In this document: in pieces, positions 7,415-12,968 of the stretch
How positions within the stretch are numbered: position 1 is the first letter of the stretch
Layout of the letters: every line of letters starts with the position of its first letter
Source: Dehalococcoidia bacterium
Lineage (GTDB): Bacteria > Chloroflexota > Dehalococcoidia > E44-bin15
Assembly (NCBI GenBank): GCA_030638665.1
Contig: DAOWEF010000052.1
Location: 1-14,735, forward strand
Direction of reading: 5' to 3'
DNA: 14,735 bases
Program-made: the position numbers and the translations under genes
Notes under the pieces: generated by a model
The model's database searches: none
Seen by the model: only the letters and a program-made list of their open reading frames with translations
Told to the model about the DNA's origin: nothing

Positions 7415-7838
7415 CAATTTCCCACATAGAAACACCCTCCACGGTAACATATGTTCCTGTTCCAATAGCGACAAGCTCTCCATCGGAAGCCGACACTCGC
7501 ATCTCAGCTACGGAAATGCGCTTACCAGACTTCACTACCCATCCCTCTGCATGAAGTTCGCTTTCTTTCACTGGATACAATAAATGAACCTTAAATTCGC
7601 TTGTAACAACCAAAACCTCCTCCTTTTTAGCTGCTACCGCAAACCAACCAGCATTGTCTAATAGGGTAGCCATTGCTCCCCCATGAATACCCTTCCCTGC
7701 GTGATCAAGATTTGGATTGTATGGGAGCTTAAGATGCGCATGTCCTTGCTCATCGTATGAAAGGGTCATACCAAAAAATCTTGCTATCGGCGCCCCACGA
7801 AATAGTTCAATCAACTCCTGCTGCCAAGCGGTATTCAT
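7398..7838 (-). CDS. PaaI-type hotdog-fold thioesterase
   Basis: The 146-residue cytosolic protein probably hydrolyses an acyl-CoA or aryl-CoA thioester. The hallmark of PaaI/YdiI-like hotdog enzymes is visible: NLDHAGKGIHGGAMATLLDNAG (43-64), with the HGG at 52-54 and the catalytic acid D61. N-terminal PIARFFGM (17-24) and the later strands FKVHLLYPV and GKRISVAEMRV complete the fold. The substrate cannot be predicted. The ATG at 7838-7836 has GAGG about nine bases upstream. Base composition is clearly AT-richer than in neighbouring genes (for example the Lys/Val/Thr stretch around 7560-7640), and imperfect inverted repeats lie on both sides, which suggests recent acquisition. A compact terminator overlaps its 3' end. 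Confidence 0.87.
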   Translation of the reverse strand: MNTAWQQELIELFRGAPIARFFGMTLSYDEQGHAHLKLPYNPNLDHAGKGIHGGAMATLLDNAGWFAVAAKKEEVLVVTSEFKVHLLYPVKESELHAEGWVVKSGKRISVAEMRVSASDGELVAIGTGTYVTVEGVSMWEIGSNAP

Positions 7839-7867
7839 TTCCCAACCTCTTTATCGTGCTTCTTCGA

Positions 7868-7886
7868 TGCAATGACGCACAACAGC
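7868..7886. repeat. Right member of inverted repeats flanking the thioesterase gene
   Basis: This 19-base stretch (TGCAATGACGCACAACAGC) is the inverted partner of 7369-7387, matching at 15 of 19 positions. Its AACAGC end is also the left end of repeat copy C. Read in the gene direction it contains GTTGTGC, one mismatch from an integron GTTRRRY core site. Confidence 0.5.
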
Positions 7887-7998
7887 CATATCTAGCAATA
7901 GCCCAGAATTCGCCCAATCCGCTTTGGAGCCCCCTGATCCCTCAGCTTCGCGAAGCGCGAAGCATTCAGGCAAACCGAGTGAGCCGTAAAACCCGTGT
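7877..7998. repeat. Intergenic palindromic repeat, copy C (longest)
   Basis: The copy begins at AACAGCCATAT, continues through AATTCGCCCAATCCGC, AGCCCCC and the perfect palindrome GCTTCGCGAAGC (7945-7956) to GAAGCATTCAGGC, then GAGTGAGCC and CCCGTG. The left half partly mirrors the right half (GCTTTGGAGCC against the complement of GGCTCAC...GGGTTT), so the whole element could fold as a long imperfect hairpin. It separates the RRM and thioesterase genes. Confidence 0.72.
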
Positions 7999-8002
7999 CA
8001 GC

Positions 8003-8026
8003 AGAAGTTCTATGAAGAAGTTCTAT
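8003..8026. repeat. Two tandem 11-base repeats, period 13
   Basis: AGAAGTTCTAT occurs at 8003-8013 and again at 8016-8026. It follows repeat copy C and lies between it and the RRM gene stop. The unit AGAAGTTCT is itself nearly palindromic. No function is apparent. Confidence 0.6.
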
Positions 8027-8053
8027 TATGAATCTGTTAAATCTGAGGGCTAT

Positions 8054-8329
8054 TTACCAGCGCCGCCCCCCACCCCGAGGGCCTTCGGTGCGAGGGCGAG
8101 CCTCATTAACGGTAAGCGTTCGTCCTTTCAACTCCTTGCCGTTCAGTTCCGCGATCGCGGCCTCGGCCTCAGCTTGGGTGGGCATCTCCACAAATCCGAA
8201 TCCTCTCGATACGCCGCTGTACCTGTCCGTTATGATTTTAGCGGATTCAACCTGCCCGAAGGCTTCAAAGGCCTGCTTCAACTCCTCTTCGGTGAGCTCG
8301 TGTGACAAATTGCCTACGTAGACGTTCAT
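8054..8329 (-). CDS. RRM-type RNA-binding protein
   Basis: The 91-residue protein is a single RNA recognition motif with a short Gly/Arg tail (GPRGGGRRW). RNP2 is VYVGNL (3-8) and RNP1 is RGFGFVEM (42-49), whose aromatic residues stack on RNA bases. Bacterial members of this family are small single-domain proteins, often linked to cold or stress responses in cyanobacteria and others, but the role here is not known. The ATG has GGGAGGTC upstream at good spacing. The leader is likely about 105 bases if the extended -10 at 8440-8448 is used. On the coding strand ATTTAAC begins 12 bases past the stop and GTTAGGC lies 50 bases before the start; both match integron-type core patterns. Confidence 0.93.
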   Translation of the reverse strand: MNVYVGNLSHELTEEELKQAFEAFGQVESAKIITDRYSGVSRGFGFVEMPTQAEAEAAIAELNGKELKGRTLTVNEARPRTEGPRGGGRRW

Positions 8330-8369
8330 TTTGACCTCCCTGTTATCCCCATTTCTTGAACACTTATGC

Positions 8370-8440
8370 CAGAATTTCGCCTAACCTCCAAATAGTCGAA
8401 CTCTTGGCTTCGCCTAATCCGCCCAGCACCCCCTGTGCCT
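8370..8440. repeat. Degenerate intergenic repeat, copy D
   Basis: CCAGAATTTCGCCTAACC (8369-8386) matches the left part of copy C, and GGCTTCGCCTAATCCGCCCAG (8406-8426) followed by CACCCCC matches the same segment again. The copy therefore looks like a double or rearranged left half, without the GCTTCGCGAAGC core. GCCTAAC at 8379-8385 is the complement of GTTAGGC, a perfect GTTRRRY. Confidence 0.5.
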
Positions 8441-8448
8441 TTATACCA
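8440..8448 (-). promoter_or_regulatory. Extended -10 promoter candidate for the RRM gene
   Basis: The minus strand reads TGGTATAAA, with a weak -35 (TTTACT) 18 bases upstream. It shares TGGTATAA with the promoter of the DUF4870 gene. A second candidate, TTGGAG-17-CATAAG, lies nearer the gene (-10 at about 8363-8368). Confidence 0.45.
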
Positions 8449-8488
8449 CATCCCATCTAATGAGTAAAGGCCAGGTAATGGCGCGGAG

Positions 8489-9040
8489 TTACAACCCCAA
8501 TTCCTCGGCGATGCCCTTCATCGCCGCAAGCCCCAACTCGATGAACTCCTCAAGCTCGAGGCCAAGCTCGCGGCACTTGGCGATCTGCTCCCGGTTTGCC
8601 CCGGCAGCAAATCTCTTCTCGCCGAAGCGCTTTATCAGCGACTTGGTGGTGAGCCCCTCAAGCTTCTTGTCCGGGCGCACCAGAACGCCGGCAACTATGA
8701 GCCCGGTGAGGGGGTCGGTACAGAAAAGGGCCTTACCAAGCAGAGTTTCAGGGGGGATGCCGTGAGCCTCATTGTGGCATAGGATGGCTTGCGCCATCTC
8801 CTCCGAGGCACCAAGCTCCCGAGCGATGTCTGCCCCCAGCTTGCTGTGAGCACGCATGTCCCCCTCGGTGAGCTCGACATCGATGTCATGCAGCAGCCCA
8901 GTAAGCCCCCACTCCTCCCCATCCTCGCCAAAGTGTCTCGCCAGCGCCCTCATGATCGCCTCGGTGGCCAGCATATGGTTGATGAGGTTCCGATTCTCTA
9001 TATTGGCCTCGATGGAGTCCAGGGCATCGTCTCTGGTCAT
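8489..9040 (-). CDS. HD-domain phosphohydrolase family protein
   Basis: The 183-residue soluble protein belongs to the HD superfamily of metal-dependent phosphohydrolases. Metal ligands in the expected order are H22 (INHMLATEAI), H51-D52 (GLLHDID) and D109 (FCTDPLTGL), with H65 and H89 as additional histidines. The pattern and length match small HDIG-type proteins whose substrates (nucleotides, cyclic dinucleotides or others) are unknown. No second domain is fused. The ATG at 9040-9038 is preceded by GGGGAG, and a further AAGGAGGAAGG lies slightly upstream. It shares strand with uvrA, which ends about 130 bases upstream of it, but a TATAAT in that gap suggests its own promoter. Confidence 0.88.
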   Translation of the reverse strand: MTRDDALDSIEANIENRNLINHMLATEAIMRALARHFGEDGEEWGLTGLLHDIDVELTEGDMRAHSKLGADIARELGASEEMAQAILCHNEAHGIPPETLLGKALFCTDPLTGLIVAGVLVRPDKKLEGLTTKSLIKRFGEKRFAAGANREQIAKCRELGLELEEFIELGLAAMKGIAEELGL

Positions 9041-9138
9041 TTCTTTCGCTCCCCACCTTCCTCCTTATGTTGTCGACGCTTAATTGGTTGCGCAAATGCT
9101 GCCATTGCTCATGGTGATGAAGCTTATTTCTGGGTGAG

Positions 9139-9144
9139 ATTATA
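9139..9144 (-). promoter_or_regulatory. Possible -10 box for the HD-domain gene
   Basis: A consensus TATAAT reads on the minus strand about 100 bases before the HD-domain start. The only -35 candidate at proper spacing, TGGCTA, is weak. Confidence 0.35.
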
Positions 9145-9169
9145 GCCTATCAACGAAAAGATAGCCAGT

Positions 9170-12043
9170 TCAGGCTCCGGCTATTGCCGAAACCCTATCG
9201 CCTGCGTGTTTCGCCAGCACCTGGCGCAGGTATTGCCCAGTGAAGGAGCTATCGTCCTGTGCAACCTCCTCCGGCGTTCCCGTGGCGATGACATACCCCC
9301 CGCGGTCGCCCGCACCGGGGCCAAGGTCGATGAGATAGTCAGCGTTCTTGATCATATCGAGATGGTGCTCAATGAGTATCACGGTATTGCCCCCATCAAC
9401 GAGGCGATGGAGCACCCGAAGCAGGGCGGCGGCATCCTCGAAGGAGAGCCCGGTAGTCGGCTCATCGAGTATATAGAGCGTCTTCCCCGTCGAGCGCTTA
9501 GAGAGCTCGGTGGCGAGCTTCACCCGCTGCGCCTCGCCTCCAGAGAGGGTGGTTGCCGGCTGCCCCAGCTTGATGTAGCCCAGTCCAACATCCTTCAGTG
9601 TTTCCAGCTTGCTTTTCACCTTTGGAAAATGCTCAAAGAGCGAGAGAGCCTCCGCAACGCTCATCTCCAGGATCTCGGCGATGCTCTTCCCTTTGAACCG
9701 GATCTCCAGCGCCTCGCGATTATAGCGCTTCCCCTTGCAAACCTCGCAGGGGACGGTGACATCGGGCAGAAACTGCATCTCAATCTGGATATAGCCCCCA
9801 CCCCGACAGGCCTCACACCTGCCGCCCTTAACATTAAACGAAAAACGCCCCGGCTTATAGCCGCGTACGCGAGCATCGGGCACGGTAGCGAAGAGCTTAC
9901 GAATCGGGGTGAAGGTACCGGTATAGGTTGCCGGGTTGGAGCGCGGGGTGCGCCCGATGGGCGACTGGTCGATATTCACCACCTTATCGATGTGCTCCAG
10001 CCCCTCGATGCCATCGCACTCCCCAGGGCGGTCCTTGGCCTTGTAGAATATCTGGGCCAGCTTCTTATAGAGGATCTCGTCGATGAGGGTGCTCTTGCCC
10101 GATCCTGATACGCCGGTGATGCAAACGAACCTACCCAGAGGGATGGGGACATCGATATCCTTGAGGTTGTTCTGACGCGCCCCCCTTATGAGAAGGTTAT
10201 CCCCCGAGCCAAGGCGGCGCTCTTTGGGAAGTGAAATCTCCTTTCGACCACTCAAGTAATCGCCAGTGCTGGAACCTCGACAGTCCATGATCTCCACGAT
10301 GGTTCCCGTGACCACAACCTCCCCACCGTGCTCCCCAGCGCCGGGGCCCATATCGATGATGTGGTCAGCAGCGCGCATCATCGCCTCATCATGCTCCACC
10401 ACCAAGATGGTGTTGCCTAGGTCCCTCAGCTTCTTCAGGGTCTCGATGAGGCGATAGTCATCGGCGCGATGGAGCCCCACCGTAGGCTCATCGCAAATAT
10501 AGAGCACCCCCATGAGGCCGCTACCGATCTGGGTAGCCAGGCGTATGCGCTGCGCCTCACCGCCGGAGAGGGTGCTTGAGCCACGGTCGATGGTGAGGTA
10601 ATCGAGACCCACATCTTTTAAAAAGCCGAGGCGGGCGCTGATCTCCTTGAGGATCTGGCGGCCGATGAGTAACTCGCGCTCGCTGAGCAGTGGCTTTCCT
10701 TTTCCATCTCCGGCCAGTAACCCGAGCCACGCCACTGCCTGCTCAATGGACATCGCGCTCACCTGAGCGATGTTCTGGCCCCCGATTGTTACCGCAAGGG
10801 ACTCGGGATTGAGTCGCTGCCCCTGGCATACCGGGCAGGGATGTGAGGTCATATAACGCTCGATGTCCCAGCGAGTACGGTCGGACTCGGTATCGCGGTA
10901 GAGGCGCTCCAGGTATGGGATCACCCCCTCGTAACCGGTGAAATACCCCCGAACCCGGCCGAAGCGGTTTCGATGCCTAACGAACTCCCCCTCCTCGCCA
11001 TAGAGGATAAGGTTGAGGTGGCGCTCGCTTAGCTCTTTAACAAGTACGTGAAGCGAAAAGCTGTAGCGTCTCGCCAGCGACTCCAGCTGGCTAGAGTGCC
11101 AGGAAAACCAACCCCAGGGGCGAATCGCGCCCTCCACTATGGAGAGTTCTTTATTGGGAAGGACCATATCAGGGTCAATCTCCATCTTTACCCCGAGCCC
11201 GGTGCACGCTGGGCAGGCACCATGGGGGCTATTGAAGCTGAAGGTTCGGGGTTCGATCTCACCCAGGTTGATACCGCAGCGCACGCAGGCAAAGTGTTCC
11301 GAGAAGAGAAGCTCCTCGCCATCGATGACCTTGATCAGCACCACCCCACCCCCCAGCTTGAGCGAGGTCTCCACGGAATCGGCGAGGCGACCCTGTTGCA
11401 CCCGCCCCTCGATGACCAGCCTATCGACCACCGCCTCGATAGTGTGCTGCTTGTATCTATCCAGGTCGAAATCCTCGGAGAGGTCACAGACGCGCCCATC
11501 GACCCTGACCCGCACATACCCCGCCTTCCTCAGGTCCTCAAACACCCCCTGATGCTCCCCCTTTCGATCCTTGATCAAAGGGGCCATGATCATGATCCTG
11601 GTCTGAGGGGTAAGATCCAGCAGCGCATCGACGATCTGCTGCACCGTTTGCTGTGAGATCTCCTGCCCGCAATTGGGGCAGTGGGGATGACCAACCCGAG
11701 CGAAGAGCAATCTCAGATAGTCATAGATTTCGGTTGCCGTGCCCACCGTGGAACGGGGATTTCTCCCTGGTCCTTTCTGGTCGATGGAGATGGCCGGGCT
11801 GAGCCCCTCGATATAGTCCACATCTGGTTTCTCCATCCGACCGAGGAACTGGCGGGCATAGGCGGATAGCGATTCGACATAACGGCGCTGCCCCTCAGCG
11901 TAGATGGTATCGAAGGCCAGCGAGCTCTTCCCCGAGCCTGAGACGCCCGTGATCACCACCAGCTTATCCCTAGGGATGGCGACATCGATATTTTTCAGGT
12001 TATGCTCTCGGGCACCTTTAACGAATATTGTATCCAGCGGCAT
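9170..12043 (-). CDS. uvrA: Excinuclease ABC subunit UvrA
   Basis: UvrA recognises bulky DNA damage and loads UvrB in nucleotide excision repair. The protein is complete at about 957 residues. It has two ABC ATPase modules: Walker [10 protein letters not shown] near residue 33 and GVSGSGKST near 640, signatures [12 protein letters not shown] near 495 and [12 protein letters not shown] near 832, and Walker B segments YICDEPT and [10 protein letters not shown]. Zinc-binding pairs are visible: CVRC...CPAC in the first half and CEAC...CEVC near 740-770. I prefer ATG at 12043-12041 over the in-frame GTG at 12049, because AGGG lies eight bases before the ATG and the family starts near [19 protein letters not shown]. 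No UvrB or UvrC gene is in the window. No recognisable LexA box precedes it. Confidence 0.98.
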   Translation of the reverse strand: MPLDTIFVKGAREHNLKNIDVAIPRDKLVVITGVSGSGKSSLAFDTIYAEGQRRYVESLSAYARQFLGRMEKPDVDYIEGLSPAISIDQKGPGRNPRSTVGTATEIYDYLRLLFARVGHPHCPNCGQEISQQTVQQIVDALLDLTPQTRIMIMAPLIKDRKGEHQGVFEDLRKAGYVRVRVDGRVCDLSEDFDLDRYKQHTIEAVVDRLVIEGRVQQGRLADSVETSLKLGGGVVLIKVIDGEELLFSEHFACVRCGINLGEIEPRTFSFNSPHGACPACTGLGVKMEIDPDMVLPNKELSIVEGAIRPWGWFSWHSSQLESLARRYSFSLHVLVKELSERHLNLILYGEEGEFVRHRNRFGRVRGYFTGYEGVIPYLERLYRDTESDRTRWDIERYMTSHPCPVCQGQRLNPESLAVTIGGQNIAQVSAMSIEQAVAWLGLLAGDGKGKPLLSERELLIGRQILKEISARLGFLKDVGLDYLTIDRGSSTLSGGEAQRIRLATQIGSGLMGVLYICDEPTVGLHRADDYRLIETLKKLRDLGNTILVVEHDEAMMRAADHIIDMGPGAGEHGGEVVVTGTIVEIMDCRGSSTGDYLSGRKEISLPKERRLGSGDNLLIRGARQNNLKDIDVPIPLGRFVCITGVSGSGKSTLIDEILYKKLAQIFYKAKDRPGECDGIEGLEHIDKVVNIDQSPIGRTPRSNPATYTGTFTPIRKLFATVPDARVRGYKPGRFSFNVKGGRCEACRGGGYIQIEMQFLPDVTVPCEVCKGKRYNREALEIRFKGKSIAEILEMSVAEALSLFEHFPKVKSKLETLKDVGLGYIKLGQPATTLSGGEAQRVKLATELSKRSTGKTLYILDEPTTGLSFEDAAALLRVLHRLVDGGNTVILIEHHLDMIKNADYLIDLGPGAGDRGGYVIATGTPEEVAQDDSSFTGQYLRQVLAKHAGDRVSAIAGA

Positions 12044-12081
12044 GACCACTGCCCTATCGGCGATGCGTTCGGTAACCCTCT

Positions 12082-12111
12082 ATTGTAACATGGGGAAGAC
12101 AAGCCAAACAA
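12082..12111 (-). promoter_or_regulatory. Promoter candidate for uvrA
   Basis: On the minus strand TTGTTT (12111-12106) and TACAAT (12087-12082) are 18 bases apart, and TG one base before TACAAT gives an extended -10. The leader to the uvrA ATG would be about 30 bases. Confidence 0.5.
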
Positions 12112-12133
12112 GCGTTATATATAGCTATTGCAT

Positions 12134-12161
12134 TTGACAAACCGAACCATTGGTGTATACT
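12134..12161 (+). promoter_or_regulatory. Strong sigma-70-type promoter of the zinc-ribbon gene
   Basis: A consensus -35 TTGACA (12134-12139) and a -10 TATACT (12156-12161) are separated by 16 bases. This is the best promoter match in the window. Transcription should begin near 12168, leaving a leader of about 150 bases. Confidence 0.75.
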
Positions 12162-12167
12162 ATTTTC

Positions 12168-12319
12168 AGGTGGACCTAGATTGGCGTTTCGGCATCACGA
12201 CCCCGGATAGACGGGTTAGCGGTTTGTTTCGGTACAAGTAAGTTAAGGCAAGCCGACAAACCAAGTCTTGAAGCTGTATCGACAAGAGGTAACCACACAA
12301 TATAGGAAGGAGGTTCGAT
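12168..12319 (+). promoter_or_regulatory. Long structured 5' leader of the zinc-ribbon gene
   Basis: The leader can form a hairpin CCCG-GATAGA-CGGG (12202-12215) and a longer one in which GGTTTGT..CGG (12221-12232) pairs with CCGACAAACC (12253-12262), with a two-base bulge. It ends with an excellent ribosome site, GGAAGGAGG (12305-12313), six bases before the ATG. I match it to no known riboswitch. Temperature- or metal-responsive control is only a guess. Confidence 0.45.
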
Positions 12320-12604
12320 ATGGCTTTCCAGGACAAGACTCTCGTGTGTCGTGATTGCGGTCGTGAGTTCACATTCACTGCTGGTGAGCAGGAATTCTAC
12401 TTGTCACGCGGGCTGCAGAGCGAACCTACTCGCTGCAAGGAGTGTCGCTTGGAGAGGCGGCGCAGTCGCTTTGGTGAAGCCCGGGAGACGCACGCCGCAG
12501 TCTGCGCCTCTTGCGGCCAGGAGTGCGAGGTCCCCTTTGAGCCCAGGGGTGATCGACCGGTATACTGTAATGAATGCTTTGCCAAGATGAGAAGTAGTCG
12601 CTAA
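12320..12604 (+). CDS. Zinc-ribbon protein with four CxxC motifs
   Basis: The 94-residue basic protein carries four CxxC pairs: C10/C13, C39/C42, C62/C65 and C83/C86. They form two likely zinc ribbons. The first (LVCRDCGREFTFTAGEQEFY...CKECR) matches the probable zinc-ribbon domain found in many environmental bacteria. The second (VCASCGQECEVPFEPRGDRPVYCNECF) matches the CxxC-x17-CxxC module common in Chloroflexota and related phyla. An arginine-rich linker (RLERRRSR) suggests nucleic acid binding, but function is unknown. A near-consensus promoter, long leader, optimal ribosome site and perfect terminator indicate a highly expressed single-gene unit. Confidence 0.88.
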   Translation: MAFQDKTLVCRDCGREFTFTAGEQEFYLSRGLQSEPTRCKECRLERRRSRFGEARETHAAVCASCGQECEVPFEPRGDRPVYCNECFAKMRSSR

Positions 12605-12620
12605 CGCTCCTACTGCTTGA

Positions 12621-12660
12621 AAGCCGAGACGCTCCCAATACACGTCTCGGCTTCTATTAT
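12621..12660 (+). terminator. Rho-independent terminator after the zinc-ribbon gene
   Basis: AAGCCGAGACG (12621-12631) and CGTCTCGGCTT (12643-12653) form a perfect 11-pair stem with an 11-base loop, followed by TTCTATTAT. It lies 17 bases past the stop and before the DUF503 start, so it also argues against any DUF503 start upstream of 12674. Confidence 0.8.
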
Positions 12661-12673
12661 CCTGGAGGGTGTG

Positions 12674-12967
12674 ATGAATATCGGTGTCTGCAAGGTAAGG
12701 CTTCGCCTGCCAGAGAACGATTCCCTCAAAGGAAAGCGACAGGTTTCCAAGCCGATCATTGCGCGGGTGAAAAACAGGTATAACGTTTCTATAGCCGAGG
12801 TCGATGATCAGGACCTTTGGCAACTCCTCACCCTGGGGATAACCTGCGTCAGCAACAGCGGGCCGCATGCCAACGAGGTCCTATCAAAGGTGGTAGATTT
12901 CATCCAGCAGAGCAAGTTTGATGTGGAAATGCTGGATTACGAGATAGAGATCATCCACGCCCTTTAA
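12674..12967 (+). CDS. DUF503 / YlxP-like protein
   Basis: The 97-residue protein starts MNIGVCKVRLRLPENDSLKGKRQ, the diagnostic opening of DUF503 (YlxP) proteins, which form a small ferredoxin-like fold. Later features are VSIAEVDDQDLWQLLTLGITCVSN and a C-terminal VEMLDYEIEII strand. In many Firmicutes and Chloroflexota the family lies near infB and rbfA, hinting at a ribosome-related role, but its function is not established. I chose ATG at 12674, not the earlier in-frame TTG at 12617, because GGAGGGTG lies just upstream, the family begins there, and the longer form would run through the terminator stem. The helicase gene starts one base past its stop, so the two are probably co-translated. 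Confidence 0.93.
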   Translation: MNIGVCKVRLRLPENDSLKGKRQVSKPIIARVKNRYNVSIAEVDDQDLWQLLTLGITCVSNSGPHANEVLSKVVDFIQQSKFDVEMLDYEIEIIHAL

Positions 12968-12968
12968 A

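Noticed and set aside
9147..9164. CTATC/GATAG hairpin downstream of uvrA as a terminator
   Set aside because: The stem is only five AT-rich pairs and the T-run lies in the loop, not after the stem.
9206..10108. A 300-codon plus-strand open frame
   Set aside because: It is antisense to uvrA, whose motifs are intact. Long antisense frames are expected opposite GC-rich genes.
12044..12049. UvrA start at GTG 12049
   Set aside because: The ATG six bases further in has better ribosome site spacing and fits the family N-terminus.
12168..12319. A tRNA or known riboswitch in the zinc-ribbon leader
   Set aside because: No cloverleaf, T-loop or recognised aptamer core is visible. Only simple hairpins are present.
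12617..12673. Longer DUF503 start at TTG 12617
   Set aside because: The extension crosses a perfect terminator stem and has no family counterpart. ATG 12674 has a good ribosome site.
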